Below are positions 54,961 through 64,000 of a stretch of DNA of 64,000 nucleotides, piece after piece. Source of the stretch: Termitomyces sp. T153 (Eukaryota > Basidiomycota > Agaricomycetes > Agaricales > Lyophyllaceae); assembly GCA_018296165.2 (NCBI GenBank), contig JACKQL020000050.1:124001-188000 (forward strand), read 5' to 3'. The notes below the pieces were generated by a model. That model saw nothing but the letters and a program-made list of their open reading frames with translations. It did not search any database and was not told the origin of the DNA. Both the position numbers and the translations under genes were made by a program. Every line of letters begins with the position of its first letter. Positions within the stretch are counted from its first letter, which is position 1.

Positions 54961-56799
54961 TTTTGTATTGGATGAAAAGACTGATTAGGCTGCTTCCTAA
55001 CATAGTTCATTTAAGACTTGACCCCATATAATATACTCACCTATTCTTCTTGCAGCACAACTAAAATTATTCAACCATGAGCTTTTTGTGTATGTATTGT
55101 AGTTTTTTGTTTAGAAGGACTCCACTGCAAAGGGTCTTTATCTAGGAATTGCTATGCTCAAGAGCAAAAAAAAAACTATGGTTATCATTTACTGACAGTT
55201 CACCAACTTCTTATAAGTTACTAGATTGTTGGAAGACAATGTTGATGAGATACTGATCATGGATGCCTCTAGGGAGGAATTTTCAACACCCTCATAGGAT
55301 GAGAGCAAACTCAGAAAATTAATGCACTATTTCAGAGAACTGATATATATATCTTAGACCTAGCTGGACCAATGCCCTATGTTGGCAGCCCATGCAGCCA
55401 AAATTATACATTATTGTGTCTAATGGAACATAATGCATCTATTTTTCTGTGTAATTATTTGTAATGCATTATGCATGATGCCCAGTACAAGAATAATGTA
55501 TTAATTAGCATTAAACAATGAATACAGTAATCTGGGATTGAATTAGCATCCTCATATGCTATGATGATTAATTGTCAAAATCATTCTATAGTCAGTATGT
55601 ATCTTATGTTGCTTACCTATCATGTTTGTTTGTTGAAGAGGGAGGGACTTCAGAAATTGTTGCCTCTCAGTAAAAAGGAGACATATTAGCAATCACTTAA
55701 GGTTTTCCATGTAGTGAATCTGAATGATATATACTCAGCCAGGTTTGAATTTGTGGGATCACTTAAATATGGTGATACTCAGCCTCTTCCTTCTGAAGGT
55801 GTCCTTTCTCTTTGTCTCTATGTGTGGTTCATTCCTGGTATTTGGTGCTAGTCCTGGGACTGCCTCCAATGCCTGTGTGATTAGCATGGCCCTTGTTGTT
55901 GTGCCTGTCTGTGAATTCAGTAGTGCCTGCCATATTAGTGGGGCTGTTGGATTTGTACCTCATCCACCTGGGAACTTTCAAGAAAGGACAGTTAAAGGAG
56001 TTATAGTCCACAGATTTGCATCCCATTCACAGTAGCTAGTCCTTGATTATCACATGTCCCTTCCTGAAGCAGGGATTTTAAAGATACATGCTTGCATCTT
56101 CTTCCAGAGGAGCTTATAGTTCTCATGGTCATATTCAGGGACCATTGTTGAATAGCTGTTCCAGCATCATAGATATAGTTGTGTGACATTTTGGGGCAGG
56201 AAGACAATACTACCTCTAGGTTAAGTGGGCACCAAGTTTGGTGGTTCTCTATCCTGCATGCACATGCCCACATAATCAGCTCTTTGGATTCCTCCTAGTC
56301 TGACACCTGCTCCAAGTTGATGTTGAATGGTGTTGCAGCCAGGTGAACTTCTATCCATTCCCCTTCCAGTGCAGCAGTTCTACAGAATCCTCTGCTATTA
56401 GTTATAATTCCATCTTTGACAGTTTCATTCCAGAGTTTGTTGTCATTTTCTTCTGGGTTTCATCTTTTCCTTTTTTTCAGTATCAGAAGGGTGTTGCCCC
56501 TCTAGGTCCATGTTCATAGAGAGGATCCCACTTTGTCTATCTATCCCCATTTGAGTCTGCCTCTGGATGGTCTCTCTCAGGTTTATGGAGGTGAGGATAG
56601 TGGGTCTCTGGTGTGATCAGACTTATCTTCCTGGTTGGAGTCACTCAGTGCTTGCCCTCCTATCCTGGGGAGTTGGGAATAAAGGAGGGCATGCAGTGTG
56701 GTAATGTCTTAAGCTCTTCTGCTATGGCTTTTGGGTTTTGGAGTTGATCTGAGCAGGGAATTGCTATTTGCTTCCATAGATTGTTCAGACATAACAATG
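54961..56799. other. CpG-depleted repeat DNA, no gene recognised
   Basis: AT-rich, with short chance frames on both strands. The right part may contain the 5' region of the LINE that is clearly recognisable from about 56,810. Confidence 0.45.
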
Positions 56800-57115
56800 T
56801 CCTTGTCATAGTTGAATGCCAATATGAACAGTGTTCACCCAAAGGTGTACCCCTCAATAGCATGGTTTGTTCCATGCACAGGCCCACTGAATCCCAGCGA
56901 CAGGAGCAGTATCAATACAATTGAAAAGGAGAATAACCTCCCTAGAGGCTCAATTGCATTGGCAGCATGGCTCAAGAAACCAGAGTCCAGATCTCTGAAA
57001 CAAGTGGTGGCAACCCTCTGTATCTCTTGTGCTGACCCTGACATGGCAAACAACATGATTAGCAGCCACATTTTCATAGGAGGTTGACAGGTAGTCATCC
57101 ATAAAGACATAAAAG

Positions 57116-57642
57116 AGCCCATCTGGTGTAACAACTGTTAGCAGTACACACACTACAGAGGGGACTGCAAAGAACCTCAAAACTGTTCAAAATGTTCTGA
57201 GGAGGGTCACACTACACAAAACTGCAACACCTTGAGGTGGAGGTGCATCAATTGCGGCCCCAACTCAACTCACAATTGCACAGACAGGGTTTGCCCAATG
57301 TTCAAGAGACTTTGTGAGGAGCTTGATGAATGCCTCCTAAAAAACTGCATGCCATACTTTTCCACCAAGGAACTGTCAACTTGGGTAATGGCCTCAGCAT
57401 GGCAGCTGCAACAAAAGTCCTCACTAAGACCCTCAGCCTCTAGTAGGGTGGATGCAGAAGCTGCTGGGCCACCCATGGCAACAGAACAGCTGTCTCAACC
57501 CAAGGGGCCTACCCCCCAACAATGGACAATGACAAGCAGGGCTCCAAGCCACATAGGTAACCTCAATAATTTCAGGTTCACTCAGCAGTTCTCTGGAAGG
57601 AACTGCCAGCAGGAAACAGGTGCAACAGCTGATCCTCAATAA
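57116..57642 (+). pseudogene. LINE ORF1 zinc-knuckle segment
   Basis: Reads IWCNNC*QYTHYRGDC, then CSKCSEEGHTTQNC (perfect C-x2-C-x4-H-x4-C), then CINCGPNSTHNC, and on to VCPMFKRLCEELDECL and NCMPYFSTKE. A stop (TAG for CAG) interrupts the first knuckle. This nucleic-acid-binding module is typical of LINE ORF1 proteins of the I/Tad group in basidiomycetes. Confidence 0.75.
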
Positions 57643-58412
57643 ATAGATTACAATCAAGAATACTGGAGAAACTATGCATCTGGCAGCAAAACATCCACAA
57701 GTCCAATGTGGCACAAGCCACAATGCTAATTACAGCCAACCCAGCAGAGTGAGATGTACTTGCTATCCAAGAGCTGTTCCTCAATTGTCTGGGCAACACA
57801 AAAGCATCAGCATTTTGGAGGATCATTTACCTGACCAATCATTGCAGAGATGGGAGCACACACTCCAGATCAGTGCTACTAATAAACACTAACATCTCCA
57901 CAGGGGCCTTTACTCCACTAACCATCCACTCAACAGACATAACAGCCATCCAGTTTGCATGTGAACACAATGATGTCCTCTTCTCTCTTGATTCCTTTCT
58001 CTCCCTTTTGCTAGCTTTGGCTAGACCAACCCCTTCAGATCACATGCTCTGGCTGGGAGACTTTAATTGCCATCATCCCCTATGAGAATCAACTGACAAC
58101 TGCTGTCTCAATGATCTGGCAGACTTTATTCAGCCCCTCCTTAACCTCCTTAAGAAATTTGACATGGACTTAGCACTCTCTCCAAAGATTCTGACACTCC
58201 AAACAGTGTGGAACTGGACATGACTGGACAACATCTGGAGCTTGCATGCTGACTCTAGCCCAGTAATCTCCTGTGAGGTGATCTCAGCTCTCTGCCCCCC
58301 AATCACTGACCATTTGCCAGCGATAACAGAACTGGAACTTCTGGTTCCTCACTCAATCCCCCCTACATCAAAAGATTTTGAAAATGTTGACTGAGACAAA
58401 TTCTGTGGAGCT

Positions 58413-60359
58413 TTGAAGGAGTGCCTAGATGCAAGACTACCACTCAAACATATACTGACCAAGAGAAGTTTTGACATGGTTGTAACTAATCTGACATCAG
58501 TGATCCAGGAAGTGATCCAGGATGAGGCCATAGTCCCAATGAGATCACCATGCCTGTACATGAAGAGATGGTGGACCAAAGACCTTGTAAGGCTCAAGGC
58601 CCAGAGGCACAAGGCTTGTAACAAGGCATTCAAATTCAGTGACCTTCCGGATCATTCTGCCCACAAGGAAGTGAAGAAGCTCTCATGGGAAATGACCAAG
58701 GTAATAAAAGATGCCAAAGTTGAGCACTGGAAAATGTGGTTGGAAACAATCAATGTGTGGCAGATTTACACTGCCAATAAATATGCAGTGAAAGAACCCA
58801 TGGACTTTGCCTGTGATAGAGTCCCAGATCTGAAGAATCCATCGACTACACCACCTGCTGTCATCTTGACAAATGCAGAGAAGGCAAGAGTCTTAGCCTT
58901 GTTTTTCTTTCCTGCTGCCCCAGTGTCTCTGCCCATGCTGTACATGGCTTACTCCTTACCCCTCCCTGACACCCCCTACTTTACAAGGGCCCACATTGAT
59001 GAAGCCATTAAGGACCTTCAGCCCTTTAAGGCCCTAGGCCCTGACAGCATTCCAAATGTGATCTATAAAAGATGCAAGTCCACACTGATTGACTACTTAT
59101 ATTTTATATTTCAGGCAGTCTCTGAACTAGGTGTCTACCATTTGAGCTGGCTTGAATCAACTACCCTGGTCCTAAGAAAGCCCAGGAAGCTGTCATACAC
59201 CACGGCAAATGCTGACCACCCAATAGGCCTCCTGAACACCTTAGGGAAGCTTCTCTCCACACTAGTAGCAGCTGACATATTGCACTTAGTCAAGAAGCAT
59301 GATCTGCTGCTGCTAGGACAGTTTGGCAGGCATCCCAGAAGCAACATGATGGATGCTATGCACTTAGTGGTATACAAGATCAAAAATACCTGGTGCACTG
59401 GCAAAGTGGTGATGGTGCTATTCCTAGATGTGCAAGAGGCCTTCCTAAATACAGTGCCACATTGTCTCATCCACAATATGAAGGAGAGGGGCCTCCCATC
59501 CCAATACATTTGCCTAGTGGACCAGATGCTCTCCTGCAGGTGCACCCAGATCTGTTTTGATGATTACTATTCAGAGTGGATTTCAGTCAACAATGGCACA
59601 ATGCAGGGATGCCCACTATCAATGATTTATTATGCTTTCTATAACGCACCCCTCTTATTAATGGCACATCCCACTGACAGAGCAGAAACATCAATTGGCT
59701 TCATGGATGATGCAATGCTGTTAGTAGTTGCTAAGTCTTCAACAGAGACACACAAGATGATAACAACTATGATAAAGCATGCTGATGGCAGCTTTGATTG
59801 GTCCATCACTCACAATTCTCTATTTGAACTAACTAAACTAGCTCTCATGAACTTTCCAAGGTCTCTGGCAAATACTGCCCTTACTGACCTCACCCTCTCA
59901 AGGACTAACCTCAATGGAACAACCATGAAGCAAAAGGTCACAACAGTCCTGACCTACAAATACCTAGGTGTAGTATTTGACTCAAGGCTGAGGTGGTCAG
60001 CACATGCCCAAAAAGTCACAGCCAATATGGCCTGGTGGTCACAACAGGTTGCCAGACTATCCTGTATCTCAGGAGAAATGCTAGCAGGTAGAGTCTACCA
60101 ACTGTACAATACAGTATCAGTCCCAGCTTTTACTTATGCAGCTGATGTGTGGTATGCTAGTGTCAGTGAGGTTTCTGGTGAGGCCAGGCAGTCCAGCTCA
60201 ATTGCAGCAACAAAATGGCTGATCCCAGTGCAAAGATTGGCAGCAAGGCTAGTCACCAAAGCAATATGGACAACAGCTGGCAATGTCCTAGATAGCATGG
60301 CAAACCTGCTCCCAATTGACCTTCTCTTCAGGAAAGTACTGATGAGAGTGGCACTTTGA
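58413..60359 (+). pseudogene. LINE reverse transcriptase, long open segment (648 codons)
   Basis: Contains IDEAIKDLQPFKALGPDSIPN, LSWLESTTLVLRKPRK, HPIGLLNTLGKLLSTLVA, LLGQFGRHPRSNMMDAMH, VMVLFLDVQEAFLNTVPH, NNGTMQGCPLSMIYY, then GFMDDAMLLV where the active site is normally YxDD, and TYKYLGVVFDSRLRW. The frame ends at 60357 with a TGA where CGA (Arg) is expected, and continues in the same frame as RNase H after it. The endonuclease part upstream has several stops. An open RT of this length amid decay is notable, but the downstream stop makes the protein truncated. Confidence 0.8.
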
Positions 60360-62080
60360 CTTGCCTCTCTACCACCTACACACTCCCTACACAATCTAGT
60401 CAAAACAGTAGCAGGGAGGTTTGTGCATAAACACTGCTCACTCCTTCACAACCTTTTCCACTACACAGCTATTGATCCAAACACCATGGAGGAAGTAAGT
60501 CCCACTAGGTGCAGCCACAATTACAAGCCAGCTTTCTCTACCTACATTCCAGAATCAAAGCCTGAAGTGCTAGACAAGATAGAAGCAGTGTTTGACAGAT
60601 CCCACACTGTGGTATTCTGCAATGGCTCAGGATACAAGGGTGGTGGTATAGGAGCATTGGCAGTCCTCTTTATGGATGAAAAAGAGAAATCTAACCTAAA
60701 ATATCACCTAGGCTCTGGTACTGAGCACACAGTATATGAAGCCAAGATAGTAGGCATCTGTCTTGGGCTCCATGCCCTTCAAAACCTCAACAGACAGCTC
60801 CAAGGGCAAACAATGTGTGGAAGTGACAGTCAAGCAATGTTGAAGGCCCTCAACAACTAGAAACCTCACCTGGTGCATTACCTCCTGAACAAGGTTCTAT
60901 CCATGGCAGAGCACATCCATAGAAAGCAGAATTGACTACTCAACACACCACAATTGATGCAGGCACAGAGTGAAATCCTCACACTAAGGGGGTAATCTCA
61001 TTTCAACTCCACTGGTCATTTGGTTATGAGGGCTTCATACTAAATGAGCAGGCCAACCAACTGGCAAAGGAAGCCACGTCAGGAGAATCAAGCCCACAAT
61101 CAGCCCTGCCTGTGTTCCTTTGCCAAAAGACCTTGCCTATCAGTATCCCAGCATGGCAACAGGCAGAACTCACTGCAATGCAAGTCATTTGGAAGCACCA
61201 ATGGAAGAAATTGCCACAGGCACAAGCAGCAGGATGTCTGGATAAAACAATGCCTTCCAAGAACTACATGCACACAATCATGCCATTAGACTGCAAGCAA
61301 TCAGCCATCCTGACTCAGCTGAGAATGGGCTATGTCCCTCTCAACCACCATCTGTTTTGCATCTGGCATTCCAAAACCCTAATATGCCCACACTGTAACG
61401 ACCTCTCAGTGGAGACGGTAGAACACTTCCTGGTCTTATGCCCCCATCACACTTGAGAAAAATTCATACATCTGACAAGACCACTAAAGAGAAAAGCTGA
61501 GTCAACCTCTTACTTATTATCTGTGCCCAATGCTCTCAAACACCTCCTTAGATTCATAAATGCTACAAAACGACTATATGCCCCACAAGACCCTCAAGGA
61601 AACCAGCCCAACCAGCCCCCAGCCCCCAGTTACAACTGCTCACAATGAACCAATGACAGATTCAGCACATGGCATAGGGTGGACCAGCTCTGCCCTCCTA
61701 ATCCAAAAGTACCACATCTAACAAACTTATTCCAAATACTAATGGCATGAGGCATTGCACCCATCATACAGGCTCATAGAGACACTTATAATGGGATTGC
61801 AGACCTGCTGCATATCCCACCCTCCTGTCCACACTGCCAGACACTAGTCATGAAACTGCTTCACTTCCCAGTACAGATGAAAGCTCCAAACAGCTTGGAA
61901 TCTACAGTCACTACCAGGGAAGTGCAGCCTAAATAGTGTATGGAAGCACTAACTTGTTCATTCTCCACATATGTGGGGGGACAAGGATTCTGCAGCTCTC
62001 ATACAGTAGTTAGTCTGTCATATGTAATGTGTAAAATGAGTGCTAAGCACTCAGGGTACAATAATGGATATAAAAAAAAA

Positions 62081-63206
62081 TGAACAGTGTGGGGCTTAGG
62101 CACAGCCAGATCTGTTGTCATTTATTAGGCCTAAATATGTTGAGCTTGTTATGTGTTAACTAACTGCTTGACCATTCTCTGAGGTGTGGGAGCTGTACAC
62201 ACTTTCTCTATCATTGTGGTCAATTGTAGGTCTCTTGTGATACCTTCTCTTTAATAGAGAGCTTCATAGTTTTTTTTTGGCCTGCTTACTTTTTTTTTTA
62301 CTTTTTAGGAGTGATATACTTCCACTCTGTATTATTCTGCTATTTTGTTGTCTTAGGGGCTTTTTCTTGATCCAGTACTAGCTCAATAGGCAGTTTCTAG
62401 TCTTCTGTATTGATGCACATACTTTTTTGATGTTAATTTGTTCCTAAGTTGATATCATAGGCAGCAGAGATAGAGCAATGTCAGGGGAGGTTCAGTTAGA
62501 GTGTTTCAGAAGGCTGTAGGGACCAGTGGGGGAAAAGGGTCTAGATCCTGCCTTTGAGGGGGACTTGGAAACTGCTTCTGTGTATGATTTTATGAGTCCA
62601 AGGAGGATTGCTGACCTACTTATGTCTATCTGTATTTTTAAAGTGATGATGAGGGGGTTAGGAGAATGTCCTGGGTTGCAACCTATGTCTGAATCCAAAC
62701 GATTGTTTTCATATTTGTTAAGGTATATTACACTTTTCTGCAGTGTAATTGCAGGCTCAGGAGTGAGATTTCTAGTACTAGTTGTCAATATGCTGCCTGA
62801 TGTAAAGATAAGTATTCTAATTAGTATTGAGAGGTATGTATATGCATTCTTGTATCCTGGCTCTTTTCCTGTTGTGGGGCCATACAGGTGAACATGGCAG
62901 TCTTCCTGCTTCCTCCCCCTCAAGTGCACAGGCAGTCAGCAAAGCATTCTCCATTCTAGGATCTTCTGTATGCATACCTGTTGTAGGTGCTGGCCCTCAG
63001 TGTGAGGATGCAAGTTGTTGTGGTAAGACTTTGTCATTGTGGTGGTGGTGTTTGTCAATGCTTGAGTTCTTGGATCTATTTCCCTTTCTGGTCACTATGT
63101 TACATCTGACTCAGAACAAACCCTTGATTGCTACTGTACAGTTTTTCTTTTGTTAGCCACATTTCAATTCTTATATAAAATCCCTTTGTATTTTGAATAC
63201 CCTCAG
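62081..63206. other. CpG-poor DNA, probably upstream part of a Copia LTR in its last few hundred bases
   Basis: No coding relic was recognised. A TATATAAAAT box at about 63170-63179 fits the promoter of the LTR whose 3' end is at 63453. The left border of that LTR was not found. Confidence 0.4.
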
Positions 63207-63453
63207 TTCTATTTCCACAAACTGAGGGTATGTAAACTCTTTTGTTGTTACCTTACTTCTACTTACCATGACTTGTAGATGTTGTACTTATACTTAGTTC
63301 TGCAGATCAAACAGAGTTCTATTTCCATGAACTGAGGATGTTGTACTTTTACTTACCATGACTTGTAGATGTTGTACTTATACTTAGTTCTGCAGGTCAA
63401 ACAGAGTTCTATTTCCATGAACTGAGGATGTTGTACTTATACTTAGTTCTGCA
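63207..63453 (+). repeat. 3' part of a Copia LTR with 90-bp tandem repeats
   Basis: A 90-bp unit (for example CATGACTTGTAGATGTTGTA at 63268 and again at 63358) is present in slightly more than two copies, with the sub-block GTTCTATTTCCA-GAACTGAGG at three places. The block ends TTCTGCA and is followed at once by a half-tRNA-Met-type primer site GGTTATTGGCCCCAG (63454-63468), which marks it as the end of a 5' LTR. Confidence 0.6.
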
Positions 63454-63546
63454 GGTTATTGGCCCCAGTTTTTGCACTTTTAAGCACACACCTGACACCA
63501 TGCACAATAACAAACATTATACATCCACTTTATATAAAAATTAAAA

Positions 63547-64000
63547 ATGACAATAATGAATTCAGGAGGAAGCAACCCTCCTATTTTTCCAGACAACTGT
63601 CAGTTCAACAGAATGAACTATATACTGTTCAGAGACAGAATCAATATAGCAGCTCAATTAAAAGGCATGGATGGATACCTCAATGGATCAATCTTGGCAC
63701 TACACTTAGACACAAAACAAGCTTCAACCACTCTTCCAGCAATGGAATGGTGGTTCCCAAAATTCCTTGCTACAGGAGTGGCATACCAGAAACACATGGG
63801 CACTAGTGTTGATCATGTATAACACAAAAAACCCAGTAGGACTGGGTATCCAAATGTTGGGAATGGCTGCAAAAGCTTGGTCAACACTAAAAGAGAGCTA
63901 TGGAGCAGTATCTGACCTAGGAGCAGCTTCAGCAGAAAATGCACTCAGAATAACCAAGTATAAGGATGTAGCAGACTTTCCTGAACATATTGCAGATCTT
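63547..64000 (+). pseudogene. Copia gag, 5' part, cut by the window edge
   Basis: Starts MTIMNSGGSNPP and continues LFRDRINIAAQLKGMDGYLN and TLPAMEWW. The frame stops at 63820. A shifted frame from about 63818 carries on with the conserved NTKNPVGLGIQMLGMAAKAW, LGAASAENALRITKYKDV and DFPEHIADL of basidiomycete Copia gag. So a single frameshift, or decay around it, breaks the gene. The rest lies to the right of the window. Confidence 0.65.

Larger units (their letters stand above)
56800..62080 (+). mobile_element. Non-LTR retrotransposon (LINE, Tad/I-like), nearly full length, decayed
   Basis: Plus strand, in order: ORF1 with an N-terminal domain (VHPKVYPSIAWFVPCTGP, AAWLKKPESRSLKQVVAT) and three zinc knuckles (57130-57300); a decayed endonuclease region (about 57650-58380, with LWLGDFNCHHPL near 58050); reverse transcriptase (58413-60359); RNase H (about 60560-60860, FCNGSGYKGGGIGAL ... 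CGSDSQAMLKAL); a C-terminal Cys/His motif (CPHCNDLSVETVEHFLVLC at about 61390-61445); a 3' UTR and a short A run (62072-62080). No target duplication was located. CpG is almost absent and several stops sit where CGA (Arg) is expected. Confidence 0.8.

Overview
This window is nuclear DNA of a filamentous basidiomycete, most likely an agaricomycete. The gene models have many introns of about 40-65 nt, the protein families are typical eukaryotic housekeeping ones, and the transposons (Ty3/Gypsy, Ty1/Copia, DIRS/Ngaro-like, Tad/I-like LINE) are of kinds common in Agaricomycetes. No species is claimed. Coding models were spliced by eye, using frame continuity and family conservation.

Layout. (1) 1-18,405 is a nested transposon block. 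An old, CpG-depleted Gypsy element (A, minus strand) is interrupted by a decayed 2.1-kb insertion (B, 96-2202) and by a young, CpG-rich 11.3-kb Gypsy element (C, 4135-15448) with two nearly identical 1.13-kb LTRs and a 4-bp target duplication. A broken DIRS/Ngaro-like element follows. (2) 18,576-43,371 is a dense host gene block: ARP3, PGS1, mitochondrial citrate synthase, TRM8, RRP41, nicotinate phosphoribosyltransferase, an intron-containing tRNA-Phe, an inositol-polyphosphate 5-phosphatase, a TMEM41/TVP38 membrane protein, an ARID/SWI1-like chromatin protein, a CCDC130/Saf4 splicing factor and a secreted GH79 glycosidase. (3) 43,372-49,774 is CpG-poor repeat DNA with a complete 1.6-kb gag-only Copia element. 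(4) 49,775-51,707 encodes a transcription factor joining two C2H2 fingers to a Zn2Cys6 cluster. (5) 51,708-64,000 is again CpG-depleted transposon DNA, with a Gypsy integrase relic, a nearly full-length decayed LINE and the 5' end of a Copia element.

The most unusual system is Gypsy element C. Besides gag-protease and pol on the minus strand, it carries a second gene on the opposite strand, between pol and the 3' LTR. That gene has six exons and five introns, all phase 0, and encodes a predicted 568-residue protein with a Zn2Cys6-like cysteine cluster, acidic tracts and a C-terminal coiled coil. The whole element (LTRs, introns, coding DNA, both strands) is packed with the hexamer TCGCTA/TAGCGA: about 86 copies by eye where about 5-6 are expected. 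The decayed insertion B has LTR-type termini of the same sort (TGATG...CATCA) and an array of TAGCAA/TTGCTA, which is what TAGCGA becomes after CpG deamination. A self-encoded DNA-binding protein acting on an element-wide motif, comparable in logic to plant VANDAL/VANC anti-silencing, is a testable hypothesis. It is inference, not demonstrated.

Other points: five of about 68 inferred host introns use GC-AG splice sites; two housekeeping gene pairs are divergent with 119 and 199 bp between starts; CpG depletion switches sharply at transposon borders, which points to cytosine methylation of repeats.
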